Shown piece by piece: positions 1-7,479 of a DNA stretch of 64,000 nucleotides. This DNA is from Fibrobacterales bacterium Fibro_02. Its GTDB lineage: Bacteria; Fibrobacterota; Fibrobacteria; Fibrobacterales; Fibrobacteraceae. The position numbers were made by a program, and so were the translations under genes. Under the pieces are notes generated by a model. The model searched no databases and had not been told where the DNA came from. It saw nothing but the letters and a program-made list of their open reading frames with translations. How positions within the stretch are numbered: position 1 is the first letter of the stretch; every line of letters starts with the position of its first letter. The stretch is from positions 1 to 64,000 of the forward strand of contig LVAE01000091.1 in assembly GCA_001603905.1 (NCBI GenBank), read 5' to 3'.

Positions 1-1179
1 GGCTTCGGCGTGCGCAGCCTGGTGACGGCTCTTTCGTTCTTCTTGCCGGATGCGCCCGAGTTTGCCGAAGGCGAGCTCGGGCAGGTGATCCGCTTGCGGC
101 ATTTCAAGGGCGTGGGCGAAATTTCGCTTTTCCGCAGCCATGCCGACATGGAGCGTAAGGAGTGGCCCGCGGGTTTCGAGTTTTCGCGGCTCAAGGCGAA
201 CTTGCTGCAGCCTGTCGACGAGATCCGTTCGGGAGACATTTACGCGATGCGGTCTCCGTTCGAGACCGAATTGGGACAAATCCTCAAAGTGACGCCCGAA
301 GGGCGGAGCGACCCCATACCTCAAAGCGACCAAGGGGAGCGCGCTCATTCCTCTATCCGCGACAGGTACCAGCCCCTGCTGCAGACGCGTATCGAGTGCC
401 TGGGTTCCGAGGATTACCACCACGTGGAAAAGAGCCTGAATACGCTTAGCCGCATGGATCCGAGTTTCCGCGTGCAGAAAGACGATGGCGGATTCTGGTA
501 TTTGCATACGGTGGGCGAGGTGCAGCTGGACGTGCTGCTGGCCCGCCTCAAGCGCGAGTTCGGCTGCGAGGTGCGAGCGGGGGCTCCCGAGGTGCGTTGG
601 CAGGAACGCCTCTGCCATGCGGTGGGGCCGGTAGAGAATACCTTCCAGCTCGGCCCCCATAAGATTTCTATCAAGCTTTCGGCGACACCGCTGGAGGGCG
701 ACGCCCACGACATCCGCCTTTCCGCGGAATTCCTCGAGGCGGCTCCCCGCGAAATTTTGGCGGGTGTGCGCTCTGCGCTCCTGGAATCGACCGAGGTGGG
801 CGTGCTCGGCAAGGGGGCCCTGGTCGGCGTCCGCTTCGAGGTCCACGAATTCACCTGGACCGAAGGGGCGCTGCCGCCCATGATCAAGAAGGCCTGCGCC
901 GATGCGGTCGTCAAGCTCATCAAGCCTGCCGATGTGCAGCTCTACGAACCTATCATGGAACTTTCGCTGGAATGCCCCGTGAACTTTGCGGGGCTCGTGA
1001 CGGGCGACATCCAGTCCCGCGACGGCAAGGTGAAGGAAATCGGTGGGGACGGCAGGACGCATTTCTTGAAGGCCGATGTCCCGCTGCGCAATATCTTCGG
1101 CTATGCCACCGGAGTCCGGAGCATCAGCAAGGGAACTGCCCTCTATAGCATGAAGCTGCTCGGGTACAGGCCCGTGTGA
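1..1179 (+). CDS. EF-G-like translational GTPase, C-terminal part (5' end outside window)
   Basis: The frame is open from the first base, so the GTPase domain lies upstream of the window. What remains resembles EF-G domains II to V. Domain III is recognisable in the stretch with MDPSF and VGEVQLDVLLARLKREF. Domain V is recognisable in LYEPIMELSLECP and in the last residues, GVRSISKGTALYSMKLLGYRPV-like, which match the EF-G family ending. The protein would act in the cytoplasm on ribosomes. It diverges from canonical EF-G, so a paralogue or a TetM/ribosomal-protection type factor is more likely than the housekeeping fusA. The GTG at position 10 is not a credible start because homology runs through it. 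Confidence 0.85.
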   Translation, partial: GFGVRSLVTALSFFLPDAPEFAEGELGQVIRLRHFKGVGEISLFRSHADMERKEWPAGFEFSRLKANLLQPVDEIRSGDIYAMRSPFETELGQILKVTPEGRSDPIPQSDQGERAHSSIRDRYQPLLQTRIECLGSEDYHHVEKSLNTLSRMDPSFRVQKDDGGFWYLHTVGEVQLDVLLARLKREFGCEVRAGAPEVRWQERLCHAVGPVENTFQLGPHKISIKLSATPLEGDAHDIRLSAEFLEAAPREILAGVRSALLESTEVGVLGKGALVGVRFEVHEFTWTEGALPPMIKKACADAVVKLIKPADVQLYEPIMELSLECPVNFAGLVTGDIQSRDGKVKEIGGDGRTHFLKADVPLRNIFGYATGVRSISKGTALYSMKLLGYRPV

Positions 1180-1207
1180 TTGCCCTGCATCGTTTTTCTT
1201 GCATAGT

Positions 1208-1238
1208 GGGCTCGCGTTAGCGTACCCTCAATTTTTTT
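1208..1238 (+). terminator. weak candidate terminator after the EF-G-like gene
   Basis: An imperfect hairpin (GGG...CCC with an inner CGC/GCG helix around GTTA) is followed by a run of seven T. The internal loop makes it weak. It is the only terminator-like structure close to the stop codon at 1179. Confidence 0.4.
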
Positions 1239-1452
1239 GTTTTTTTCTTTGACAATTAGAAAATAAAAGACGATAAAGTAAGTGTGGTGCGTCTTTTTGT
1301 AATTTCCGCTTTCTCCCATCAAAAATTGAAAGAAAAATTTACAAAAGTTAGACTTGCTAGAACTTGGAGAATTTTCTATCATTAATTAGCTATGACGATT
1401 AGTTTTATTTCTGTTTCGAGAAAATTGTCAGAAAGTGTCATTGGAAATTGGC

Positions 1453-1551
1453 TATATTTAAAAGTAGCCGCCAGTATCAAATAAAATAGTTTTTAAAGCG
1501 GGCTTTTCGCCTGTTTGGTATAAACCGTTTATCCTTTGGGAGTTCCAAAGG
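1453..1551 (+). promoter_or_regulatory. promoter-like box and structured leader of the sigma-like gene
   Basis: The 400 bases between the EF-G-like gene and the next start hold no gene. A TATATTT box lies at 1453-1459. Two hairpins follow within the presumed leader: AAGCGGGC/GCCTGTTT at 1496-1516 with loop TTTTC, and a perfect 7-bp stem CCTTTGG/CCAAAGG at 1533-1551 with loop GAGTT. Neither has a long T tract, so they look like leader structures rather than terminators. The start codon lies 36 nt after the second hairpin. Confidence 0.4.
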
Positions 1552-1587
1552 GGTTTTGAATTGTCGTCTTTCAAAAAAAGGAGCACT

Positions 1588-2295
1588 ATGTACAGTCAGG
1601 AAGCCCTGTCCCTCATCAAAATCGCCCAGCTCAATCCTGCCGACCGTTCCCAGGTGGTACGCCGCCTCTGGAACATTCACGAAAAGTCCCTGATGAAGTA
1701 TGCGGTCCGTCTTTCCCGTACCATGGAACCGGATTTCGCCATGCGTGGCATGAACGATGCCGCCCGCCGCGACTTCCTCATGGGCGAAGTCTACGAGACC
1801 TTCGACGACGCGGTCATGCTTTATGATCCGTCGCACAAAGCCTCTTTCGTCACTTACCTCTACAACAAGGTCTATTGGAGGTTCCACGACGAAAAGTGCA
1901 CCAATTCGGAACGCGCCGACCGCGAAGTGTCCTGCGACAAGATGTCGTTCGAAGAGGACATGAGCGAGGACGAAATCCTCTCGATGTGTGCCTACGGTTC
2001 CGTCGAAAATGGGGATTTGACAAATGCCGACCTTAATGACGATATAGAGTATAGAATTGAATTGAAGGAATTGATGTCGACGATGTTGGATGCACTGGGC
2101 GGTGCCAAGGAACTGCTGGACTTCTGCGAGACGCACCTTGCGACTCTTGAGCGTTGCGACCGCTACGAAGAATCCGAAACGGCGAAGGCTCTGGACTGTA
2201 CCCGTGCCACGGTCTATAACCGCCTGAAGGCCATCCGCAAGCTCCTTGTAGAAAAGGGCGTCGACAAGGACTTCCGCTACTTCTTGGCGGCTTAA
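1588..2295 (+). CDS. sigma-70-like transcription factor
   Basis: The product is about 235 residues. The ATG at 1588 is chosen because AAGGAG lies just before it; an upstream in-frame TTG at 1561 has no ribosome-binding site. The central part, YDPSHKASFVTYLYNKVYWRFHDEK, resembles sigma region 2 (core binding and -10 recognition). The C-terminal ESETAKALDCTRATVYNRLKA-like stretch is a helix-turn-helix like region 4. An acidic linker separates the two. This is consistent with an alternative sigma factor or a sigma-like regulator. The next gene, a tandem AAA+ ATPase, starts 28 nt after the stop, so the two are probably cotranscribed. Family assignment below sigma-70-like is not possible by eye. 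Confidence 0.65.
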   Translation: MYSQEALSLIKIAQLNPADRSQVVRRLWNIHEKSLMKYAVRLSRTMEPDFAMRGMNDAARRDFLMGEVYETFDDAVMLYDPSHKASFVTYLYNKVYWRFHDEKCTNSERADREVSCDKMSFEEDMSEDEILSMCAYGSVENGDLTNADLNDDIEYRIELKELMSTMLDALGGAKELLDFCETHLATLERCDRYEESETAKALDCTRATVYNRLKAIRKLLVEKGVDKDFRYFLAA

Positions 2296-2323
2296 TTTCA
2301 CAGACTGTATAATAAAGAGGGAT

Positions 2324-4762
2324 ATGATGAAGAAAGACGATCAGTATTTTAAGAAGGTTTATCAGAACCTTAAGAAGACGGACAAGCGCTCCGGCGCAAG
2401 ATCGAACAGGCTGGATTTTGCGGACCTCAAGATCCTGGAGTACTGGGTGCGCATTGTCCGTGACAGCCCCGAAAGCTTGAACAAGGAAATTGCCATCCGC
2501 CTGGTGAACGAGCCTTTCCGCAGTGCCATCGTGGATGGTTTTATCGAGACCCTTGGCGGCTATATCAAGCCGAAACGCCCGGTAGCGAAGAAGAAAAAGC
2601 AGCCGGTCGAGTTCAGCAATGACCGGGATTGCGATGGAATCGAAGACGAACTCTTTGACGACCTCCTCGATGTAGAAGAGGCTTTCGATGAAGGCGATGT
2701 CGTAATGGATACGGAATATTGCGACAGCCGCTTTTTAAGGCAGATCTGCCGCTATCGTAAGGAAATCAAGCTGGGCGCCCGTGAACAGGTGACCGGAAAC
2801 CTGCTCAAGACGATCGCCGATGTCGAACCGTCTTCGATGGCGCCGTTCCTGTACAAGCGCGTGCAGAATGTCATCTGCGAGAACTTCGAAAAGTATGCGC
2901 TGAAGATGCTCTCGCGAGGGGTCTCGGAAAATGACCGCGTCTACAAGCGCGTGCAGAAGGTCAAGGAAACCTACCGCCTGAACGACGACGAGACCGAGAT
3001 GCTCGTGTATATGTGGCTGCACAACCGCGAGGAACTGCAGATCGATTCGGACGGGGAGTTCTTTGGCCGCCGTCGCCGCCACTTCGGACCGCCGAACATC
3101 ACGCAGAGCATGCTCCGTGAGCTTTCCCGCGCGACCGGCCTCGACCAGGATTACGTTTCGAGTCTTTTGGGCAAGGAAGGCTCGCTCCGCATGCTCAATC
3201 TTTGCGACGACGATTTGGACATTCCCCCGGAGGTGCAGGCTTACCTGAACGGCTACGGTGACAGTACGGGACTCAAGGCGTTCCGTCTTGCCGAACCGGG
3301 GACGATCCCGTTTGCGCAGCTGCAGGGCGGAAATCCCGATGCGCAGCTTGCGCTCGACATGGTCAAGAATCATGACTACAAGCATCCGCTGAACATTTTG
3401 TTCTACGGTGTGGAAGGTTCCGGCAAGACCGAACTTGCGAAGGCGATTGCGAAGGAAGCCGGGCTTCCACTGTGGGAAGTGAGTATCGATGCCGACAATG
3501 CGGAACAGGGACGCCGCATGGAATCGCGCTCGCAGAGCCTGATGTATTACCGCGTCCGTGCGGCGATGCTTGCCAACTGGCAGTGCGAACAGCAGCCTGG
3601 CATCATCATGATCGACGAGGCGGACTTGGTGCTGAACGGATTCGAGAAGGGGAGCCTGAATCACTTCTTCGAAACGCTGCATACGCCCGTCATCTGGATT
3701 ACCAATTCCCTGCACTTTACGGAAGGGAGTACCCGCCGCCGCTTCGATTTCTCGATTGCGTTCAAGGGGCTTTCCAAGGATGAACGCCTGAGTATGCTCG
3801 ATTCCGTACTCAAGGCGCAGTCTGCCGAAACGATGCTTTCGCCCGAAGAAAAGCTGAAGCTCGTGGTGGAATACCCTGCGATGGCCGGCGGGTTTACGCT
3901 CGCGACGCAGCGCACGCGTGACCTGCTTGCCTGCGGTGCCGCGACCCAGGCGTACCCGACCATGGCGCGTATCCTGAAGGCGCATACGCAACTTCTCGGA
4001 ATCAAGAACGGGACGCTTCGCGACGTGGAATGTCACGCTCCGTCGTATTCGCTGGGCGGCCTCAATATCGAGGGTTCCGTCGACGAAATTATGGAGGTCG
4101 TGCAGGCTTACGATGCGGTGTGGAAGGGACTCGACGAAAATTCGGCCCCGAACTCGCTGAACATTCTGCTCTACGGTCCTCCGGGAACCGGCAAGACGGA
4201 ATTCGTGCGCCATATTGCGCGCACCTTGGGCCGCAACCTCGTGGTGCGCAAGGCGAGCGATCTCCTGGGAATGTTCGTGGGTCAGACGGAAGCGCAGATT
4301 GCCGCCGCCTTTGAAGAGGCCGAACGCACCAAGTCGATCCTGTTCTTCGACGAGGCCGACAGTTTCCTGCGCGACCGCAGCGGAGCCATGCAGGGGCACG
4401 AAGTCTCGAAGGTGAACGAAATCCTCACCCGCATGGAAAGCTTCAAGGGAATCTTCATCGCGGCGACGAACTTCGACAGTTCGCTGGATGCGGCGAGCCG
4501 CCGTCGCTTCGCGCTGAAACTCGGGTTCGGCTACCTGAAGCCCGAAGGTGTCCGTCACATGTGGGACGTGTTCTTCCCGACGCTCTCCTGTCCGGATACC
4601 GTCGCGAACCTCCCGATGCTTACGCCGGGCGATTTCAACGCGGTGAATGGCCGTCTGCGTTTCTTGCCCGAAAGTGTGCGCACCGCAAGCCGCATCGAGG
4701 CGGAACTCCGCAAGGAGCTGCAGGCGAAGGATTCCCATGCTGGCCGTACCATGGGCTTCTAA
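2324..4762 (+). CDS. tandem AAA+ ATPase
   Basis: The product is 812 residues. An N-terminal region of about 340 residues, without a recognised domain and with an acidic patch, precedes two AAA+ modules. The first has Walker A GVEGSGKTE near residue 363 and Walker B IIMIDEAD. The second has Walker A GPPGTGKTE near residue 618, Walker B ILFFDEAD, a sensor stretch IAATN, and an arginine-rich SRRRF. There is no protease, metal-binding or membrane segment, so it is probably a soluble remodelling ATPase. An ATG at 2324 is followed by a second at 2327. AGAGG at 2316-2320 is better spaced for the second, so the true start may be 3 nt later. The client is unknown; coexpression with the sigma-like factor is the only clue. 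Confidence 0.8.
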   Translation: MMKKDDQYFKKVYQNLKKTDKRSGARSNRLDFADLKILEYWVRIVRDSPESLNKEIAIRLVNEPFRSAIVDGFIETLGGYIKPKRPVAKKKKQPVEFSNDRDCDGIEDELFDDLLDVEEAFDEGDVVMDTEYCDSRFLRQICRYRKEIKLGAREQVTGNLLKTIADVEPSSMAPFLYKRVQNVICENFEKYALKMLSRGVSENDRVYKRVQKVKETYRLNDDETEMLVYMWLHNREELQIDSDGEFFGRRRRHFGPPNITQSMLRELSRATGLDQDYVSSLLGKEGSLRMLNLCDDDLDIPPEVQAYLNGYGDSTGLKAFRLAEPGTIPFAQLQGGNPDAQLALDMVKNHDYKHPLNILFYGVEGSGKTELAKAIAKEAGLPLWEVSIDADNAEQGRRMESRSQSLMYYRVRAAMLANWQCEQQPGIIMIDEADLVLNGFEKGSLNHFFETLHTPVIWITNSLHFTEGSTRRRFDFSIAFKGLSKDERLSMLDSVLKAQSAETMLSPEEKLKLVVEYPAMAGGFTLATQRTRDLLACGAATQAYPTMARILKAHTQLLGIKNGTLRDVECHAPSYSLGGLNIEGSVDEIMEVVQAYDAVWKGLDENSAPNSLNILLYGPPGTGKTEFVRHIARTLGRNLVVRKASDLLGMFVGQTEAQIAAAFEEAERTKSILFFDEADSFLRDRSGAMQGHEVSKVNEILTRMESFKGIFIAATNFDSSLDAASRRRFALKLGFGYLKPEGVRHMWDVFFPTLSCPDTVANLPMLTPGDFNAVNGRLRFLPESVRTASRIEAELRKELQAKDSHAGRTMGF

Positions 4763-4831
4763 ACGCGGCGCGTTTAAAACACTTCCTCTCTAAAAAATAC
4801 CGTGCGTCATGCCGGTGTGTTGTGGTAAGGG

Positions 4832-4862
4832 ACCGTGTGGGCGAAAGCCTGCACGGTTTCTT
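4832..4862 (+). terminator. terminator of the AAA+ gene
   Basis: An 11-bp stem, 4832-4842 with 4847-4857, contains two G-U pairs and a GAAA tetraloop, and is followed by TTTCTTGCT. It lies 70 nt after the AAA+ stop codon. Confidence 0.65.
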
Positions 4863-4884
4863 GCTATTTGACGGCGAACAAAAT

Positions 4885-4914
4885 AAGCCCTCAATAATAA
4901 TTGAGGGCTTTTAT
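4885..4914. terminator. bidirectional terminator between converging genes
   Basis: A perfect 11-bp stem AAGCCCTCAAT/ATTGAGGGCTT with loop AATA carries an A-rich left flank and a TTTTAT right flank, so it can end transcription from both sides. It separates the AAA+ gene (+) from the DUF58 gene (-). Confidence 0.8.
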
Positions 4915-4937
4915 AATTTCGTTGTTATGGCTCGTGA

Positions 4938-5828
4938 TTACGAACGGTTCTTCTTGGCGCGGCGACGGAAGTGCTCGATGAGCGGGGCGACCGTTTCCTT
5001 GAAGTCGTCGTGGGTCTCGATGCGCACGAAGTCGATGGACATACGCTGGAACAGTTCCTTGGTCGCCTTGCCTTGGCGCTTTGCTTCGCGGGCGAATGCT
5101 TCGCGGAAGGCGTCGTCGCCGGTATCGATCAGGAGCGTTTCGCCGGTTTCAGGATCCTCTAGTTCTACGAGGCCTGCGGGCGGGAGTTCCATTTCGCGCG
5201 GATCTACGACGGAGACCGCAAGCACGTCGTGGCGCTTACGGAGAATCTTGAAGGCGTTTTCGAAACCTTCGTCGAGGAAGTCGCTCATCACCACGACGAC
5301 GGCACGACGATTCAAAATCTTGCCTGCATACTCAAGGGCCACTTGAGTGTTCGTGCCGTGGTGCTGCGGCTTGAAGTAGAGGATTTCGCGGATGAGCCGC
5401 AGCACGTGCTTGCGCCCCTTCTCCGGCGGAATGAATAGTTCCACCTGGTCCGTATAAATTAACAGGCCGACCTTGTCATTGTTCTTGATGGCGGCGAACG
5501 CGAGAAGCGCGGTCAAGGTTGCCATGACTTCGCCCTTCATCTGCTTGCCCGAACCGAATTCCGAGCTGCTGGATGCGTCGACCATGAGGAGCATGGTCAT
5601 TTCGCGTTCTTCGATATACTTCTTCACATACGGCGTGCCCGTTCGTGCGGTCACGTTCCAGTCGATGGTACGCACGTCGTCGCCCGGCATGTACTCGCGG
5701 ACCTCGCTGAACTCCATGCCGTTCCCCTTGAACGAACTGTGGTAGGCGCCGGTCATCACGGTGTCGAGCGTGCCGCGGACGCTGAGCTCGATGCGGCTCA
5801 CGGTCTTTAAAACTTCTTTATCTAGCAT
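4938..5828 (-). CDS. DUF58 domain protein (vWA-like)
   Basis: The product is about 296 residues. Motifs typical of DUF58 are present: the N-terminal LSVRG, GNGMEFSEVREYMPGDDVRTIDWN, then EEREMTMLLMVDASSSSEFG, which is the MIDAS-like DxSxS of a vWA fold. These proteins usually partner MoxR-type AAA+ ATPases in metal insertion or envelope complexes. No MoxR gene is adjacent here; the nearest AAA+ gene converges on it and is not of MoxR type. The ATG at 5828 fits the family N-terminus; the longer open frame to 5930 begins with TTG and a non-homologous extension. No transmembrane segment or signal peptide is visible. Confidence 0.88.
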   Translation of the reverse strand: MLDKEVLKTVSRIELSVRGTLDTVMTGAYHSSFKGNGMEFSEVREYMPGDDVRTIDWNVTARTGTPYVKKYIEEREMTMLLMVDASSSSEFGSGKQMKGEVMATLTALLAFAAIKNNDKVGLLIYTDQVELFIPPEKGRKHVLRLIREILYFKPQHHGTNTQVALEYAGKILNRRAVVVVMSDFLDEGFENAFKILRKRHDVLAVSVVDPREMELPPAGLVELEDPETGETLLIDTGDDAFREAFAREAKRQGKATKELFQRMSIDFVRIETHDDFKETVAPLIEHFRRRAKKNRS

Positions 5829-6009
5829 TTTCGTGTCGTGCCCTGCTGTCCAGGCTCCTATCGTCTGACGACTTAATGGTGGCTGTGCAAGATTAGCCGG
5901 GCTTCTCCTATTTTCAATAAGAATATACAAAAGTATGGGGGCGGGGAGTAATCCGCTTATGTTTGTACGGCGGGAACATTAGAAAATGCCGATGGGGTAT
6001 TCCCTGCCT

Positions 6010-6831
6010 TCATATAAGCAACGCCCTGATGTAATGTTCGACCTGCTTCACGGAGAGCGCTTTAGCGGCTGTCTCGAAGGTGGCGATGAAATTCTTGCCG
6101 AGAATGTAGCCGCTCGCTGCATAGTGGGCGATCTTCTGGACGGTTTTCTCGGCGTAGTCTGGGTCACTCATGAGTCCGAAGTGCTCCCAGATGATTTCTT
6201 CGCGGGAATGCTTGTCGAGGCAGGTAAAGTCGGGGTAGAGCGTGCCCCAGCCCTTGACGCTCGTGGGGTATTCGTAGCGGAAGGGGACTCCTGCGCGACT
6301 GAGCGCGTCCGCGATGATGACTTCGGACTTGGAGCGGACGCGCACGCCCGTGCCCGTGTAAAATTCGGGAGCGTTGATTTCGAAGGGCTTGCCCGTATAG
6401 GGATGATGCAGCCATGCGGCGATAAAGTCTTCGTCAGGTTCGTGCACGGGCGCAACAAGGACGCGGCGGCCCGGATGCAGTTTGGTGTAGGTTGCGTCAA
6501 GCGCTCCTGGTCGGTAATCGGCAAGAAACCGGTCGATGGTCGAGATCTGCTTTTTGAGGGCGTCCGCCGCGTCCCTGTTGTAGTCGCGCTGGGCAATCGC
6601 CTGCGCCTTGCGAATTTCCTTGCGCGGAAGGTAGGTGCCGTTGGGCGCATCGCTTGAGTTGACAATGTAATATTGCGGACGATTGTGGTTTGTTACAACG
6701 CGAAGGTTTCCTATTGGAACATGTCTTAGCTTTGGAGGAATTTTAGCGAGCTGCTCACGAAGTAACGAGCGTTGCCTAATCGCCGCAATAACTAGCGAGT
6801 CGTTTTGTGGAGGTGTATATTGTATTCCCAT
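6010..6831 (-). CDS. conserved protein with PD-(D/E)XK nuclease-like core
   Basis: The product is 273 residues. The first half is basic and helical (an RxxxxREQLAKIPPKLR stretch, then a region of alternating charges to about residue 120). The second half holds RVRSKSEVIIADALSRAGVPF, then YPDFTCLD, then EIIWEHFGLM. The spacing E-...-PD-...-(W)EH fits the alpha-beta-beta-beta core of PD-(D/E)XK nucleases. Family members are common as orphans in rumen and gut bacteria, often near phage or repetitive DNA. AAGGAAAAAAA precedes the ATG at 6831, a good ribosome-binding site. Nuclease activity is inferred from the motif pattern only. Confidence 0.6.
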   Translation of the reverse strand: MGIQYTPPQNDSLVIAAIRQRSLLREQLAKIPPKLRHVPIGNLRVVTNHNRPQYYIVNSSDAPNGTYLPRKEIRKAQAIAQRDYNRDAADALKKQISTIDRFLADYRPGALDATYTKLHPGRRVLVAPVHEPDEDFIAAWLHHPYTGKPFEINAPEFYTGTGVRVRSKSEVIIADALSRAGVPFRYEYPTSVKGWGTLYPDFTCLDKHSREEIIWEHFGLMSDPDYAEKTVQKIAHYAASGYILGKNFIATFETAAKALSVKQVEHYIRALLI

Positions 6832-6851
6832 TTTTTTTCCTTGTTAAAAAA

Positions 6852-6887
6852 AAGCGCTGATATGTTGTTATGACATACCAAACGCTT
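6852..6887. promoter_or_regulatory. interrupted inverted repeat upstream of the nuclease-like gene
   Basis: AAGCG...CGCTT encloses TATGT...ACATA with a seven-base centre. It lies 20-56 bp upstream of the start codon of the minus-strand gene, the usual place for an operator or promoter element. Its binding protein is unknown. Confidence 0.3.
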
Positions 6888-7056
6888 GGGAATGCTGCTA
6901 ATGTACAAAATAATGCAAATTTTGTCAAATGGCGCGTTTTGCCGGTCAAATGATGGCCTGACGCATTCGTGAGTTTTGGCTCCGGCTAGATGCCGCGGGC
7001 TGCTGGATGTTAATAGAAGTATATAGGGGCGAAAAACGTGGCTTTGCGGGCGATGC

Positions 7057-7305
7057 TTACATACTGAATTGAAAAAAAGCCGGCTCAGTATGTAAAATTT
7101 GAGTGAAGACAGGGAAAAATTGAGGCTTTTGCCCGTTCAAACCAGATTTTGAATCGCAGAACGGTCTTTTTAGAGGATAAAATGCAATTAATTTATTCAA
7201 AAATTACATACTTGGCGTCAGAAAAAGTGAATTCAGTATGTAAGCAATTTTGCAAATTGCATGGAATTACATACTAAAAGCCGCTTTCGAGTCATTTAGT
7301 ATGTA
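7057..7305. repeat. three related inverted repeats (TTACATACT ... AGTATGTAA)
   Basis: Three pairs of the same arms occur in non-coding DNA. Pair 1 is TTACATACTGA at 7057-7067 with its perfect complement at 7085-7095. Pair 2 is TTACATACT at 7204-7212 with its complement at 7235-7243. Pair 3 is TACATACTAAA at 7268-7278 with its complement at 7295-7305. Loops are 17, 22 and 16 nt. Arms match within each pair even where the pairs differ (GA/TC against AAA/TTT), which suggests selection for pairing. A separate perfect 7-bp hairpin, GCAATTT/AAATTGC, lies at 7244-7260. No open frame of note covers the block. I do not recognise a named family. Confidence 0.75.
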
Positions 7306-7336
7306 GCAGAGAGCGGAAGAGGGGGATAATTGTAGG

Positions 7337-7367
7337 TCGTGGGGGAATATTCACCCCCGATTTTTTT
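7337..7367 (+). terminator. intrinsic terminator in the nhaA upstream region
   Basis: TCG-T-GGGGG pairs with CCCCCGA around an AATATTCA loop, with one bulged T, and is followed by seven T. No plus-strand protein gene precedes it. It therefore ends either an untranslated RNA carrying the three repeats or a prematurely terminated nhaA leader. Confidence 0.7.
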
Positions 7368-7411
7368 CCTTTTATCGCCAAAATCGTAGTTTTGCATCGA
7401 TTTATGCTCTC

Positions 7412-7474
7412 GCACCTCGAAAAAATGATTATTTTGTTAGGTGCAAGGCTGAATCACTCAACCCCAAAGAAAGG
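7412..7474 (+). promoter_or_regulatory. nhaA leader hairpin and ribosome-binding site
   Basis: GCACCT (7412-7417) pairs with AGGTGC (7439-7444) around an A/T-rich loop, and a GGCTGAATCACTCAACCCC stretch leads into AAAGAAAGG just before the ATG at 7480. Leaders of nhaA genes in several phyla carry the nhaA-I or nhaA-II RNAs, described as Li+ riboswitches. The position and compactness fit such a leader. I cannot confirm a consensus match by eye. Confidence 0.35.
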
Positions 7475-7479
7475 TAGCT

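Noticed and set aside
2735-4738. 667-codon open frame on the minus strand
   Set aside because: It lies wholly antisense to the AAA+ gene, whose motifs are unmistakable. Its amino-acid content (His, Arg, Val rich without motifs) is that of a shadow frame caused by codon bias.
4938-6831. DUF58 and nuclease-like genes as one operon
   Set aside because: About 180 bp separate them, with a TATATT-type promoter region before the DUF58 start and no overlap or shared theme.
7057-7305. CRISPR array
   Set aside because: The repeats are paired inverted arms with unequal intervals (108 and 23 bp between pairs), not regular direct repeats with spacers, and no cas genes are present.
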